DNA of 64,000 nucleotides. It comes from Oliverpabstia intestinalis (GTDB lineage Bacteria > Bacillota > Clostridia > Lachnospirales > Lachnospiraceae). Below the pieces are notes generated by a model. It worked only from the letters and a program-made list of their open reading frames with translations, ran no database searches and was not told the DNA's origin. A program made the position numbers and the translations under genes. This document shows positions 1 through 9,316 of this stretch, piece by piece. The first letter of the stretch is position 1. Every line of letters starts with the position of its first letter. Location: contig NZ_VUMS01000005.1 of assembly GCF_009696065.1 (NCBI RefSeq), positions 94,109-158,108 of the forward strand. The letters run 5' to 3'.

Positions 1-1718
1 GTCAGGCTGACACATACAATGTACCTCGTATGGCATTCATCAACAAGATGGATATCCTGGGTGCAGACTTCTACAACGCTGTAGATCAGATTAAAACAAG
101 ATTAGGAAAAAATGCAATTTGTCTTCAGCTGCCAATCGGTAAAGAAGATGAATTCCAGGGAATCATTGACCTGTTCGAGATGAAAGCTTACATCTACAAC
201 GATGATAAGGGTGATGATATCTCTGTAGTAGATATTCCGGAAGATATGCAGGACGAAGCAGAACTGTATCATACAGAACTGGTAGAGAAAATCTGCGAGT
301 TGGATGATGATCTGATGATGGAATATCTGGAAGGTGAAGAACCTTCTGTAGAAGCAATGAAAGCAGCACTGAGAAAAGGTACCTGCGAGTGTACAGCTGT
401 TCCGGTTTGCTGCGGATCTGCTTACAAAAACAAAGGAGTTCAGAAACTTCTGGATGCTATCCTGGAGTTCATGCCGGCTCCTACAGACATTCCGCCTATC
501 AACGGAACAGATCTGGATGGAAACGAAGTAGTTCGTCATTCTTCTGATGATGAACCGTTCTCCGCACTGGTATTTAAAATCATGACTGACCCGTTCGTTG
601 GTAAACTGGCATACTTCCGTGTATATTCAGGAACCATGAACTCCGGTTCTTATGTATTAAATGCTACAAAAGATAAAAAAGAACGTGTAGGACGTATCCT
701 GCAGATGCACGCTAACAAACGTCAGGAGCTGGATAAAGTTTACTCCGGAGATATCGCAGCAGCGATCGGATTCAAGTTCAGTACTACCGGTGATACCATC
801 TGTGATGATCAGCATCCGGTAATCCTGGAGTCCATGGAATTCCCGGAACCGGTTATCGAGCTGGCTATCGAGCCTAAGACAAAAGCCGGACAGGGTAAAC
901 TGGGTGAAGCTCTGGCAAAACTGGCAGAGGAAGATCCTACTTTCCGTGCTCATACCGATCAGGAAACTGGTCAGACAATCATCGCAGGTATGGGTGAGCT
1001 GCATCTGGATATCATCGTTGACCGTCTGCTGAGAGAATTCAAGGTAGAGGCTAACGTTGGTGCTCCTCAGGTTGCATACAAAGAGACCATCACAAAACCG
1101 GTTGACGTTGAGCATAAATATGCAAAACAGTCCGGTGGACGTGGACAGTATGGTCACTGTAAAGTTAAATTTGAGCCAATGGATGCTAACGCAGAAGAAA
1201 CTTACAAATTCGAATCTACTGTAGTTGGTGGTGCTATTCCGAAGGAATACATTCCGGCAGTAGGCGAAGGTATCGAAGAAGCTATGAAGTCCGGTATTCT
1301 GGGCGGATTCCCTGTAGTAGGTGTTCATGCGAACGTATACGATGGTTCTTACCATGAAGTCGATTCCTCTGAAATGGCATTCCACATTGCCGGATCTATG
1401 GCGTTCAAGGAAGCTATGCAGAAAGCATCTCCTGTACTGCTGGAGCCTATCATGAGAGTCGAAGTTACTACTCCGGAAGATTACATGGGTGATGTTATCG
1501 GTGATATCAACTCCCGTCGTGGTCGTATCGAAGGTATGGAAGATATCGGTGGAGGAAAGATGATCCGTGGATATGTTCCGCTGGCTGAAATGTTCGGTTA
1601 CGCAACAGACCTTCGTTCCAGAACTCAGGGACGTGGTAACTACTCCATGTTCTTTGACAGATATGAACCAGTTCCGAAGTCTGTTCAGGAAAAAGTTCTG
1701 TCTTCAAAGTCTAAATAA
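1..1718 (+). CDS. fusA: Elongation factor G, 5'-truncated by the window edge
   Basis: EF-G is the GTPase that drives ribosomal translocation. The reading frame is open from base 3, so the gene starts upstream of the window; the first visible residues (QADTYNVPR followed by AFINKMD) correspond to the end of the G domain with the NKMD guanine-specificity motif. About 571 residues are visible, against roughly 690-710 for the family, so only the N-terminal part with the P-loop is missing. Domains II to V follow, with recognisable stretches such as [14 protein letters not shown] and [14 protein letters not shown]. The ATG at 30 is internal, not the start. tuf follows after 156 bp with its own promoter, the usual str-operon order. 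Confidence 0.98.
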   Translation, partial: QADTYNVPRMAFINKMDILGADFYNAVDQIKTRLGKNAICLQLPIGKEDEFQGIIDLFEMKAYIYNDDKGDDISVVDIPEDMQDEAELYHTELVEKICELDDDLMMEYLEGEEPSVEAMKAALRKGTCECTAVPVCCGSAYKNKGVQKLLDAILEFMPAPTDIPPINGTDLDGNEVVRHSSDDEPFSALVFKIMTDPFVGKLAYFRVYSGTMNSGSYVLNATKDKKERVGRILQMHANKRQELDKVYSGDIAAAIGFKFSTTGDTICDDQHPVILESMEFPEPVIELAIEPKTKAGQGKLGEALAKLAEEDPTFRAHTDQETGQTIIAGMGELHLDIIVDRLLREFKVEANVGAPQVAYKETITKPVDVEHKYAKQSGGRGQYGHCKVKFEPMDANAEETYKFESTVVGGAIPKEYIPAVGEGIEEAMKSGILGGFPVVGVHANVYDGSYHEVDSSEMAFHIAGSMAFKEAMQKASPVLLEPIMRVEVTTPEDYMGDVIGDINSRRGRIEGMEDIGGGKMIRGYVPLAEMFGYATDLRSRTQGRGNYSMFFDRYEPVPKSVQEKVLSSKSK

Positions 1719-1769
1719 TAACGCCTTACTATCAGGCGCCCGTAATTGCTGAAATTATGGAAATATGAC

Positions 1770-1798
1770 TTGCAAATATCCTTGATTTGCAATATAAT
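1770..1798 (+). promoter_or_regulatory. tuf promoter
   Basis: TTGCAA at 1770-1775 and TATAAT at 1793-1798 are separated by 17 bp, a near-consensus sigma-A promoter in the fusA-tuf gap. A small GCC-GTAA-GGC hairpin and an AAGGAGG ribosome binding site lie between it and the tuf start. Confidence 0.8.
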
Positions 1799-1874
1799 CA
1801 AGGATAGCAGGTCTAATAATATAGTAAATTAAAATTTTGCCGTAAGGCGCAAGTTTTAAGGAGGAAAATTAATA

Positions 1875-3068
1875 ATGGCTAAAGCTAAATTTGAAAGAAG
1901 CAAACCACATTGTAACATTGGTACCATTGGACACGTTGACCATGGTAAAACTACTCTGACTGCAGCTATTACAAAAACTCTGCATGAAAGACTGGGTACA
2001 GGTGAAGCTGTAGCATTCGAAAATATCGATAAAGCTCCAGAAGAAAGAGAACGTGGAATCACAATCTCTACTGCTCACGTTGAGTATGAAACAAACAAAC
2101 GTCACTACGCACACGTTGACTGCCCAGGCCATGCTGACTACGTTAAAAACATGATCACTGGTGCTGCTCAGATGGATGGTGCTATCCTGGTTGTAGCTGC
2201 TACCGATGGTGTTATGGCTCAGACAAAAGAGCACATCCTGCTGTCTCGTCAGGTAGGTGTTCCTTACATCGTTGTATTCATGAACAAATGTGATATGGTA
2301 GACGATGAAGAACTTCTGGAACTGGTAGACATGGAAATCCGTGAGCTGCTGAACGAGTACGAATTCCCGGGAGATGACACTCCGATTATCCAGGGATCTG
2401 CTCTGAAAGCTCTGGAAGATCCGAACAGCGAATGGGGAGACAAAATCCTGGAACTGATGGATGCTGTAGATAGCTACATTCCGGATCCAGAACGTGACAC
2501 TGACAAACCGTTCCTGATGCCTGTAGAGGACGTATTCACAATCACTGGTCGTGGTACTGTTGCTACTGGTAGAGTAGAGCGTGGTGTTCTGCATCTGAAC
2601 GACGAAGTTGAAATCCTGGGTGTTAAAGAAGACGTTAAGAAAACAGTTGTAACTGGTATCGAAATGTTCCGTAAACTGTTGGATGAAGCACAGGCTGGTG
2701 ATAACATCGGTGCTCTGCTGCGTGGTGTTCAGAGAACAGAAATCGTTCGTGGACAGGTTCTGGCTAAACCAGGTTCTGTAACATGCCACAAAAAATTCAC
2801 AGCTCAGGTTTACGTTCTGACAAAAGATGAAGGTGGACGTCATACTCCGTTCTTCAACAACTATCGTCCGCAGTTCTACTTCAGAACAACTGACGTAACA
2901 GGTGTTATCAGCCTGCCAGAAGGTACAGAAATGTGCATGCCTGGTGATAACGTAGAAATGACAATCGAACTGATCCATCCGATCGCTATGGAACAGGGTC
3001 TGACTTTCGCTATCCGTGAAGGTGGACGTACTGTAGGATCAGGCCGTGTTGCTTCTATCATCGAGTAA
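1875..3068 (+). CDS. tuf: Elongation factor Tu
   Basis: EF-Tu carries aminoacyl-tRNA to the ribosome. The 397-residue length is normal. P-loop GHVDHGKT (about residues 19-26), the switch region with RERGITI, DCPGH and NKCD are all present, and the C terminus ends [10 protein letters not shown]. The start is set by AAGGAGG about 9 nt upstream. The last 18 codons including the stop lie inside a 55-bp sequence repeated at 12025-12079, so tuf is the integration target of the downstream mobile element, and its reading frame is preserved after integration. Confidence 0.99.
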   Translation: MAKAKFERSKPHCNIGTIGHVDHGKTTLTAAITKTLHERLGTGEAVAFENIDKAPEERERGITISTAHVEYETNKRHYAHVDCPGHADYVKNMITGAAQMDGAILVVAATDGVMAQTKEHILLSRQVGVPYIVVFMNKCDMVDDEELLELVDMEIRELLNEYEFPGDDTPIIQGSALKALEDPNSEWGDKILELMDAVDSYIPDPERDTDKPFLMPVEDVFTITGRGTVATGRVERGVLHLNDEVEILGVKEDVKKTVVTGIEMFRKLLDEAQAGDNIGALLRGVQRTEIVRGQVLAKPGSVTCHKKFTAQVYVLTKDEGGRHTPFFNNYRPQFYFRTTDVTGVISLPEGTEMCMPGDNVEMTIELIHPIAMEQGLTFAIREGGRTVGSGRVASIIE

Positions 3069-3069
3069 T
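3015..3069 (+). repeat. attL: left 55-bp direct repeat inside the tuf 3' end
   Basis: Bases 3015-3069 are identical to 12025-12079. The repeat begins CGTGAAGGTGGACG and ends ATCGAGTAAT, covering the last codons and stop of tuf plus one base. A tyrosine integrase gene lies 1.2 kb inside the repeat, the layout expected for site-specific integration into a conserved gene 3' end. Confidence 0.9.
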
Positions 3070-3100
3070 TTTAGCATAACATCTTAATTATATATATTGA

Positions 3101-3164
3101 GTACCGTAAGGTATATGTGTCCAAGCGTAAGATACCCCGGAACCGTAAGGTTTCCGGGGTTTTT
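3101..3164 (+). terminator. Terminator now serving tuf (inferred to be element-derived)
   Basis: The stem CCCCGGAACC-GTAA-GGTTTCCGGGG (3135-3159) carries a GNRA-type loop and is followed by TTTTT. A second mini-hairpin GTACC-GTAA-GGTAT (3101-3114) precedes it. The same pair of hairpins recurs at 12110-12176 with compensatory differences. Under attB x attP logic this copy entered with the element. Confidence 0.85.
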
Positions 3165-3218
3165 CTGTTGTGTAAAAGATTAAAATAAGGCTGTAAAGAA
3201 TAGCGAATAAATTAAAAA

Positions 3219-3263
3219 CAGGCAGATATGGGAAGAAAATGAAAATCTCCGCATATCTGCCTG
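3219..3263 (-). terminator. Terminator of the element repressor gene
   Basis: CAGGCAGATATG (3219-3230) and CATATCTGCCTG (3252-3263) form a perfect 12-bp stem with a 21-nt loop. On the minus strand it is followed by TTTTTAATT, just after the repressor stop codon at 3286. Confidence 0.8.
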
Positions 3264-3285
3264 TGATACTGTTATGATACTATTT

Positions 3286-3894
3286 CTATTCGTTATTGGA
3301 AAATTTCTGTGCTAAAAGTTCATCTCGTTTATGGATTCGTGTCTCAAAATCCAGTTCTTCAATTTCTTTATGAGTGACGGGTTTGGAAGTGTAGTATTCT
3401 AACATCTGTTTTTTCCACATGTCAAACATATCTTTGCCTGTGAAATAAGATTCCAGGCTTTCCCTATTCTCTTGCAGATCGGCAAGAAAATTACACATAT
3501 CTGCATTTAAAGAGTGTTCCGGATCATTTCCATAAAAGCGAAGTCCGGCATACCATTTCTGTGTTTCTGTTTCTATATCACCGGGAAGTTTATTATTTAT
3601 ATCCAGTTCATACCGGAGTTCATTGGATTCATTCATTTGCAGTAAAACCCAAATAATATCGCTGAGAGTAGAAATCTGTACTTTATTTTCAGATAATCCA
3701 AACAACCAGTCCAGAGAGACGTGAAATTTCTGAGCAATAGTCAATAACACATCATTGGAGGGAGTAACCACACCATTTTCATAACTGGATAAAGTTGACT
3801 GACGTATACCGATAGCTGCGGAAAAGTTTTTCTGATTCATCTTTAGATCAGTTCGCAGCTCTTTTATTTTTTCTGAAATAGATGATTCCTGCAT
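3286..3894 (-). CDS. XRE-family repressor of the mobile element
   Basis: A 202-residue cytoplasmic DNA-binding regulator. An N-terminal helix-turn-helix of the Cro/CI type (roughly residues 5-60, with LKMNQKNFSAAIGIRQSTLS and YENG) is followed by a region I do not recognise. The start chosen is ATG at 3894, preceded by TAAGGAGGTG; the open frame runs 19 codons further upstream without a ribosome binding site. It is transcribed divergently from the excisionase-integrase genes across a 159-bp region with repeated AATGATA motifs, which suggests it controls excision. That role is inference. Confidence 0.85.
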   Translation of the reverse strand: MQESSISEKIKELRTDLKMNQKNFSAAIGIRQSTLSSYENGVVTPSNDVLLTIAQKFHVSLDWLFGLSENKVQISTLSDIIWVLLQMNESNELRYELDINNKLPGDIETETQKWYAGLRFYGNDPEHSLNADMCNFLADLQENRESLESYFTGKDMFDMWKKQMLEYYTSKPVTHKEIEELDFETRIHKRDELLAQKFSNNE

Positions 3895-3925
3895 ATTAGC
3901 CACCTCCTTAAAAGCTAAGAACAGT

Positions 3926-4030
3926 ATATCACAAATGATAAAAATCAACAATATAGAAAAATATCATTCACACAGATAAAAATTATTGACAATGATTATT
4001 TAAAATGATATAGTATCAGTGAAAATGATA
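3926..4030. promoter_or_regulatory. Divergent promoters and AATGATA operator repeats
   Basis: Rightward: TTGACA (3986-3991), 17 bp, TATAGT (4009-4014), reading into the excisionase-like gene. Leftward on the minus strand: TTGTTG, 17 bp, TATACT, ahead of the repressor. AATGATA or its reverse complement occurs near 3935, 3962, 4003 and 4023, with a variant AATGATT at 3991, overlapping both promoters. These are plausible operators for the XRE repressor. Confidence 0.65.
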
Positions 4031-4053
4031 ATTATAGATAAGGAGGAAATAGT

Positions 4054-4248
4054 ATGCAGAGACAAAACTATATGATTACAGCGGAAGAAGTTGCAGAGAG
4101 CATGGGGATTTCACTTGGATATGCTTACAAGCTGCTTCGCAAACTGAACAAAGAGCTTGCAGATGAGGGATATGTAACCGTTGCAGGTAAGATACCAAGG
4201 GCATTCTGGGAAAAGAAATTTTATGGATATTCCCAGATTGCAATGTAA
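4054..4248 (+). CDS. Small excisionase-like helix-turn-helix protein
   Basis: A 64-residue protein with an AlpA/excisionase-type winged helix (MITAEEVAESMGISLGYAYK near the N terminus), followed by a basic stretch and an aromatic tail. Proteins of this size directly upstream of a Tn916-type integrase commonly act as recombination directionality factors. AAGGAGG sits 8 nt before the ATG. The integrase starts 14 bp downstream, so the two are co-transcribed from the promoter at 3986-4014. Excisionase function is inferred from size, fold and position. Confidence 0.75.
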   Translation: MQRQNYMITAEEVAESMGISLGYAYKLLRKLNKELADEGYVTVAGKIPRAFWEKKFYGYSQIAM

Positions 4249-4262
4249 GGGGGTGAGAAAGT

Positions 4263-5480
4263 ATGGCAGCGTACAAAGATGAAGAAAGAGGAACCTGGTA
4301 TGTTTCATTTTATTATGAGGACTGGACAGGAGCCAAAAAGCGAAAAGTAAAAAGAGGATTCCGTACTAAGAAAGAAGCGTTAAACTTCGAAATGGAATAC
4401 AAAAGAACAGCGAAAGCAGACATGGATATGACAATGGAAGAGTTTGTAGAGGTCTATTTCCGGGACAAGTCTCAGACATTGAAGGACAGGAGTATCAAGA
4501 ACAAAAGAGATACGATGAATGCTCAACTGTTACCGTATTTTAAGGACAGACCGATGAACAGTATCACACCAGCAGAGATTATCCAGTGGCAGAATACGAT
4601 TATTGAAAAAGGATATTCAGATGATTACCTGAAAACAATACAGAATCAGATGACGGCATTGTTCAATCATGCGAAGAATATCTACAATCTGGCAGATAAT
4701 CCCTGTGACAAGGTAAAACGCATGGGAAAGACTTCAAAAAAGAAAATGAAATTCTGGACGATTGAAGAATATCGGCAGTTTATGACCGGAATAGAACCGG
4801 GAAGCAAATATTATGTGCTGTTTGAATTATTATTCTGGACAGGAGCGAGAGAAGGCGAAGCACTCAGCATTACACCTGCGGATATTGATTTTGAAAGGAA
4901 TCTGCTTCATATCAATAAAACTTACTACCGTATGCATGGAGAGGACGTGATTACGTCTCCGAAAACGGAAGAATCGAACCGTACAATATCTATACCGGAA
5001 TTTCTGAAAAAAGAGATTCGGGACTATATTAGCAGACTGTATGAGTTACCCGAAGATGAACGGATTTTTCCAATGGTCCATGAAGCAGTACAGCATAAGT
5101 TAAAACAGGTGGTTCAAAAAACCGGAGTAAAAAAGATAAGAGTACATGATATTCGTCACAGTCATGCAGCATTTCTGATTAATAAGGGCGTACAGCCATT
5201 GATGATTAAAGAAAGGTTTGGACATACGGACATTCGCATTACATTGAATACTTATGGTCACTTATATCCAGATCAGCAGAAAGTGGTGGCAGATATGCTG
5301 GATGATGAAAATATAAAAAGCTCCGGAAGCACGAACAACCGGAGCAATGTGACAAATGAGGACGAATCCACAAATGTCAACCCTAGACAAGTTGATTATA
5401 GCAGGGATTCTTCCAGAGAACAACAGATAATTGGCGAGAATAGTTTGGAAAATGGAGGAATTTATGGAACAGAGAAATGA
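4263..5480 (+). CDS. int: Tyrosine site-specific integrase
   Basis: A 405-residue phage/Tn916-type integrase that would integrate and excise the element at the tuf 3' end. An N-terminal arm-binding segment (about residues 3-45, GTWYVSFYYEDWTG) is followed by a SAM-like core-binding domain and the catalytic domain. The catalytic set is visible: R196 (TGAREGE), K234, H295 and R298 (VHDIRH), H321 (FGHTD) and the nucleophile Y331 (NTYGHLYP). The C-terminal tail of about 60 residues is polar and low complexity. The stop codon overlaps the next gene by 17 bp. The family is secure; the target site is inferred from the flanking repeats. Confidence 0.95.
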   Translation: MAAYKDEERGTWYVSFYYEDWTGAKKRKVKRGFRTKKEALNFEMEYKRTAKADMDMTMEEFVEVYFRDKSQTLKDRSIKNKRDTMNAQLLPYFKDRPMNSITPAEIIQWQNTIIEKGYSDDYLKTIQNQMTALFNHAKNIYNLADNPCDKVKRMGKTSKKKMKFWTIEEYRQFMTGIEPGSKYYVLFELLFWTGAREGEALSITPADIDFERNLLHINKTYYRMHGEDVITSPKTEESNRTISIPEFLKKEIRDYISRLYELPEDERIFPMVHEAVQHKLKQVVQKTGVKKIRVHDIRHSHAAFLINKGVQPLMIKERFGHTDIRITLNTYGHLYPDQQKVVADMLDDENIKSSGSTNNRSNVTNEDESTNVNPRQVDYSRDSSREQQIIGENSLENGGIYGTEK

Positions 5481-6453
5481 GAATAAAACAGAATTGAAAA
5501 TGATAAAGATGTCAGATGTCCAGTCCCAGACAGTGGACTGGCTCTGGTATCCGTTTATCCCTTATGGAAAATTAACAATTATTCAGGGAGATCCGGGTGA
5601 TGGAAAAACTACGTTGGTATTAAATATTGCAGCGAGATTGTCTAAAGGGGAAGGACTGGATAACGATATGAAAGTAACAGAACCAGTAAATATTATTTAT
5701 CAGACAGCGGAAGATGGACTGGCAGATACAGTAAAACCCAGACTGGAGCTGGCAGAAGCGGTCTGTGAAAGAATCATGGTTATAGATGAAACAGAAAAAT
5801 CACTTTCCATGATTGATGAAAGACTGGAAACTGCTATCAAACAGACTGGTGCGAGAGTGCTTATTTTAGATCCGATTCAGGCATACCTTGGAGGAACAAT
5901 GGATATGAACCGGGCAAATGAAGCAAGGGATATGACGAAAAGATTGAGCTTGCTGGCAGAAAAATACAAATGTGCAATCTTATTGATTGGACACATGAAT
6001 AAAGCTGGGGGAAATAAAGCTGCATATAGAGGAATGGGTTCGATTGACTTTTTTGCGGTAGCCAGAAGCGTATTACTGGTAGGAAGAATAGAGGGAGAAC
6101 CGGATTTAAGAGCAGTGGTGCAGATTAAAAATAATCTGGCTGCATTTGGACATTCCAAAGCATTTCGCCTGACAGAAACAGGATTTGAGTGGATAGGTGA
6201 CTATGAAATCACAGCAGATGAGGTGCTTGGTGGAATTGCCCCAAAGGTAAATAAACTGGAACAGGCAAAGAAGCTGCTGAGGGAACTGGCAGAAACATCA
6301 ACTTCTGTGCAAAGCAGTGAAATCTTTGATATGGCAGAAGAGTTGAATATTTCTAAAAGAACACTGGAAAATGCAAAAAAGGAACTTGGAATTAAGGCAA
6401 GACGAATCGGTAATTCCTGGTATTGGGATTTAGATAAAGCTAAGCCGGAATAA
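5464..6453 (+). CDS. RepA-like AAA ATPase
   Basis: A 329-residue RecA-fold ATPase of the plasmid RepA/AAA_25 type. Walker A is GDPGDGKTT (about residues 42-50) and Walker B is RVLILDP (about 131-137). The C-terminal 70 residues look like a winged helix (SSEIFDMAEELNISKRTLEN). Relatives in mobilizable elements and plasmids act as replicative or accessory helicases; whether this element replicates autonomously is unknown. The start at 5464 is chosen because GGAGG lies 5 nt upstream; a TTG at 5431 is in frame but has no good ribosome binding site. The gene overlaps the int stop, suggesting translational coupling. Confidence 0.8.
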   Translation: MEQRNENKTELKMIKMSDVQSQTVDWLWYPFIPYGKLTIIQGDPGDGKTTLVLNIAARLSKGEGLDNDMKVTEPVNIIYQTAEDGLADTVKPRLELAEAVCERIMVIDETEKSLSMIDERLETAIKQTGARVLILDPIQAYLGGTMDMNRANEARDMTKRLSLLAEKYKCAILLIGHMNKAGGNKAAYRGMGSIDFFAVARSVLLVGRIEGEPDLRAVVQIKNNLAAFGHSKAFRLTETGFEWIGDYEITADEVLGGIAPKVNKLEQAKKLLRELAETSTSVQSSEIFDMAEELNISKRTLENAKKELGIKARRIGNSWYWDLDKAKPE

Positions 6454-6456
6454 ATT

Positions 6457-6545
6457 AAGGGTGCAACATTGCAGAGTATATAGAAAATGCGGAATTAAAA
6501 TGTAAGGTTGCAATCTGTAAAGACATTGCAGTGTTGCGTCCTTAC
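6457..6545. repeat. Three AAGGNNGCAA-type repeats between repA-like and next gene
   Basis: AAGGGTGCAACATTGCAG (from 6457), AAGGTTGCAATCTG (from 6504) and an inverted copy, CATTGCAGTGTTGCGTCCTT (6524-6543), share AAGG-NN-GCAA. Spacing and position right after a RepA-like gene suggest iterons or operators, but they could also be remnants of coding repeats. Confidence 0.4.
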
Positions 6546-6568
6546 ATAAATTGTAAGAAGGTGAGAAC

Positions 6569-6802
6569 TTGAAAAGCGTTATGATCCCAGAAGACTTATT
6601 TGGAAAGATTATAAAATACCATTTACTGGATCAGGAACAGGAAGCGGATGATATAAGAAAAGGTCTGGAGAAAAAGCTGGATGCAATGGTAAATCGTGAG
6701 GTATACAGTAAATCCAAAACTGCACCAACAGAAGAAGAACGGGAAAAGTTCCGGCAGGAGTATCTGGACAGAAAAGGAATGCAAGAGAGCTTTCGATGGT
6801 AA
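6569..6802 (+). CDS. Small conserved mobile-element protein, function unknown
   Basis: A 77-residue soluble protein, charged and mostly helical, with a YHLLD segment near residue 17, a run of charged residues and a C-terminal RKGMQESFRW. I recall very similar small proteins in the same position in many Lachnospiraceae elements, sometimes given the misleading automatic name complexin-2; there is no evidence for such a function. The start is a TTG at 6569 with AAGGTGAG upstream; the internal ATG at 6581 would shorten it by four residues. Confidence 0.7.
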   Translation: MKSVMIPEDLFGKIIKYHLLDQEQEADDIRKGLEKKLDAMVNREVYSKSKTAPTEEEREKFRQEYLDRKGMQESFRW

Positions 6803-6823
6803 GAGTTCGTGTTGATTACCTTT

Positions 6824-6850
6824 TTACAGGAGCGTGCCACGCCCCTGTAA
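6824..6850. other. GC-rich hairpin between small element genes
   Basis: TTACAGG and CCTGTAA enclose GCGTG/CACGC, forming a strong stem-loop. It has no U-tract of terminator type, so it may be a processing or DNA-structure signal. The rest of the 150-bp gap shows nothing else recognisable. Confidence 0.5.
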
Positions 6851-6952
6851 GAAGTAAACAAGGAGAAAGTTGGTAAGGCGCAGACGGAAAGCTGAAGTTG
6901 GACGGTGAAGTTGCTGTAAATTTGATAGTTGTGAAGAAGGGAGAATGATTCA

Positions 6953-7180
6953 ATGAAGCAGGGAAGATTAGGATATAACAGTAGTAATGACAGATATGGG
7001 TTATTGGCATCAGACTTATGGATTGATACGGGATTTCACTGTGGAGAAGGTCTTGAGGTGCTGGTCGATGATAAGTGGGTAAGGACAAGAATGGAGATGA
7101 ATCCGGCAAGAGAATGGTATCTGGTGGGAACGCCGTACTGTGGAGATTTGGAATATGTACAGGCAAGAATACCGGAATAA
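6953..7180 (+). CDS. DUF5348 family protein
   Basis: A 75-residue protein with the pattern I associate with DUF5348: GRLGYN near the N terminus, RYGLL, then DLWIDTGFHCGEGLEVL and EWYLVGT. The fold looks small and beta-rich, and no catalytic motif is evident. The family is common between the replication and relaxase genes of Firmicutes mobilizable elements, as here. Function is unknown. The start ATG at 6953 is preceded by GAAGGGAGAATGATTCA. Confidence 0.75.
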   Translation: MKQGRLGYNSSNDRYGLLASDLWIDTGFHCGEGLEVLVDDKWVRTRMEMNPAREWYLVGTPYCGDLEYVQARIPE

Positions 7181-7253
7181 TTTGACTGGATAGCCCCCGG
7201 CAGGGCGCAAGGGTACTTTTGATGGACGGAACGGCTGTCGAAAGTGCTTTTGC

Positions 7254-7274
7254 GTTACTTTTGACAAAAGTAAC
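7254..7274. other. Candidate oriT hairpin upstream of the relaxase
   Basis: GTTACTTTT-GAC-AAAAGTAAC is a perfect 9-bp inverted repeat with a 3-nt loop, about 100 bp before the MobV start. Smaller hairpins (CGCCA-TGAC-TGGCG) follow. MobV relaxases nick at short inverted repeats upstream of mob, so this is the best oriT candidate. The nick site cannot be assigned. Confidence 0.5.
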
Positions 7275-7377
7275 AAAACCGCCGTGTCCGGCGAAGATTT
7301 CTTAATATCGCCATGACTGGCGTAAATAAAAATTATGTGCTATCTGGCACTTGCTCAGAAAAGAGGTGAGAAACATT

Positions 7378-8796
7378 ATGATAAAACGAACAATTAGTGG
7401 TATGATCGGGACAGGTTCTCTGGCTCATAACAGAAGGGAATTTATAGCAGAAAATGTTGATCCAGACAGAGTGCAACTAAATATTTGCTATCAGAATGAG
7501 AATTTAAAAGAAGTTTATAAAGAACTGTTTGATGAAGCTGTAGAACGATATAATATCGGGAAAAGAAAAGATCGACAGATTACAAATTACTATGAAAAAA
7601 TCCGGCAGGGAAAACAGGAAAAATTGTTCCATGAAGTGATTTTCCAGATTGGAAATCGAGAAGATATGGCTGTTGGAACAGAAGAAGGAGATCTGGCTGT
7701 AAAAGTACTGGATGAATATGTAAAGGACTTCCAGAAACGGAATTTAACGCTACGGGTATTTGGTTGTTATCTACATCAGGATGAAGCTACTCCACATTTA
7801 CATATTGATTTTATTCCTTATGTGACTGATTGGAAAGGAAAAGGAATGGACACCAGAGTTTCGTTGAAACAGGCATTAAAGAGTCTTGGATTTCAAGGCG
7901 GAAATAAGCATGATACAGAGTTAAACCAGTGGATGAACCATGAAAAAGAAGTTCTGGCAGAGATTGCAAAACAACATGGCATCGAATGGGAACAGAAAGG
8001 TACTCATGAGGAACATTTGGATGTTTATAACTTCAAGAAGAAAGAACGAAAAAAGGAAGTACAGGAGCTGGAGCAGGAGAAAGAGTATCTAACTGCAGAA
8101 AACGAAGAATTGACAGTACAGATTGCGGAATCCAGAGCAGATATCCAGATTTTAAAAGACGATAAGGAACAGGCAATTAGGGAGAAGCAAGAAGCAGAAC
8201 AAAGGGCAGAGGACGCAGAAAAAGAACTAAAAAGTCTGGAAGAGCGTCGAGATGTGCTGAAGCCGATTATGGATAATGCCAGCAAGGAAATAAAAGAATA
8301 TGGAATGGTTAAGACGTTTTTACCAGAAGCAGGAACATTTGAACGTGCTGTACCTTACAGGGAAAATAAAATCAAACCATTGTTTATCAAGATGAAGAAT
8401 CAGATTGCTGCATTAGTTGGAAAGATTGTAGAACTTAATAAAATGGTAGAAAGCTGGAAAAATAAATATCAAAAATCTGTTGAGGAATGTGATAATATCC
8501 AGAAACAGTTAGATGCTGTGCGTAAAGAAAATGGAAAATTATCAAATGATAATCAACGTTTACAAGAGATTTCGGACAGATATGACAGAGTGGTGCGTAT
8601 TCTGGGAATGGAAACTGTAGAGGATGTGGTGCAGCAGGATATTAAAGAACAAAGGGCACTGGAAGAAAAACGGCGAATGGAGCAAATGCCAAAGGGAAGT
8701 GTTCTGAGACAGTTGGAATGGGCTACTCAAAAGAGCCAGATGGAAAATCAACAACGTAAAAAGAATAAAACAAAATACAAAGGATTGGAGATTTAA
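7378..8796 (+). CDS. mobV: MobV-family relaxase (Mob/Pre)
   Basis: A 472-residue relaxase that would nick the element's oriT and lead the strand into a recipient. The N-terminal catalytic domain shows the MobV metal-binding motif HQDEATPHLH at about residues 133-142, with an N-terminal MIKRTISGMIGTGSLAHN. Residues from about 225 onward form long coiled coils rich in E, K and Q, usual for this family. The start at 7378 has AGAGGTGAG upstream; a frame extension to 7351 lacks one. tnpV follows after 4 bp. No coupling protein or secretion genes are present, so transfer would need a helper element. Confidence 0.93.
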   Translation: MIKRTISGMIGTGSLAHNRREFIAENVDPDRVQLNICYQNENLKEVYKELFDEAVERYNIGKRKDRQITNYYEKIRQGKQEKLFHEVIFQIGNREDMAVGTEEGDLAVKVLDEYVKDFQKRNLTLRVFGCYLHQDEATPHLHIDFIPYVTDWKGKGMDTRVSLKQALKSLGFQGGNKHDTELNQWMNHEKEVLAEIAKQHGIEWEQKGTHEEHLDVYNFKKKERKKEVQELEQEKEYLTAENEELTVQIAESRADIQILKDDKEQAIREKQEAEQRAEDAEKELKSLEERRDVLKPIMDNASKEIKEYGMVKTFLPEAGTFERAVPYRENKIKPLFIKMKNQIAALVGKIVELNKMVESWKNKYQKSVEECDNIQKQLDAVRKENGKLSNDNQRLQEISDRYDRVVRILGMETVEDVVQQDIKEQRALEEKRRMEQMPKGSVLRQLEWATQKSQMENQQRKKNKTKYKGLEI

Positions 8797-8800
8797 TGCT

Positions 8801-9175
8801 ATGAAAAAACAGATTTATGATGCGAAAAATGGAATGAGCTATACATTGCATGGAGATTACTATTTGCCGGATCTGGTTTTGAACGAAGAAGAACCGACAT
8901 ATGGAAAATATGGAATGTTACGAAAGCAGTTCTTAAAAGAACACAAATCAGCAAGGTATCAGTATCTGTTATTGACTGGAAAGCTGAATGAACATCTGAA
9001 TCAGACAGATCAGGAAGCCAGAGAACAGGTGGAAATGCTTATGAAACAGATGGCAGAAAAACAGGATGTAACTGAAGAATTAAAGGCACAGGATCAGATG
9101 AAATGTGTTAGATTAATGAATAATATAAAAGCCAGTGCAGAAGAAATTGTATTGAAAAATATGATATATATGTAG
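8801..9175 (+). CDS. tnpV: TnpV family protein
   Basis: A 124-residue protein matching the transposon-encoded TnpV family, recognised by the opening YDAKNGMSYTLHGDYYLPDL and the later YGKYGMLRKQFLKEH. It is common directly downstream of MobV genes in clostridial mobilizable transposons. Its biochemical role is not established. It starts 4 bp after mobV, is evidently in the same transcript, and is followed by a terminator. Confidence 0.8.
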   Translation: MKKQIYDAKNGMSYTLHGDYYLPDLVLNEEEPTYGKYGMLRKQFLKEHKSARYQYLLLTGKLNEHLNQTDQEAREQVEMLMKQMAEKQDVTEELKAQDQMKCVRLMNNIKASAEEIVLKNMIYM

Positions 9176-9184
9176 GTGAAAAAG

Positions 9185-9207
9185 GCGGTCGAAAGGATCG
9201 CTTTTTT
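9185..9207 (+). terminator. Terminator after mobV-tnpV
   Basis: GCGGTC-GAAAG-GATCGC followed by TTTTTT, 9 nt after the tnpV stop. It separates the mobilization genes from the cargo genes. Confidence 0.8.
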
Positions 9208-9316
9208 CTGCTTTGTGTATATTGGAATAGTATTTTAAAATGAACTATGGTAGAATAAAGCAAAGACAAATCGGGAGTTTTTAAATAAAATTTTGAAAAT
9301 TATCGAAGGAGTTACT

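Noticed and set aside
1869..2978. 369-codon minus-strand ORF over tuf
   Set aside because: A long open shadow frame caused by the biased codon use of tuf; its Phe/Ser/Cys-rich translation resembles no family.
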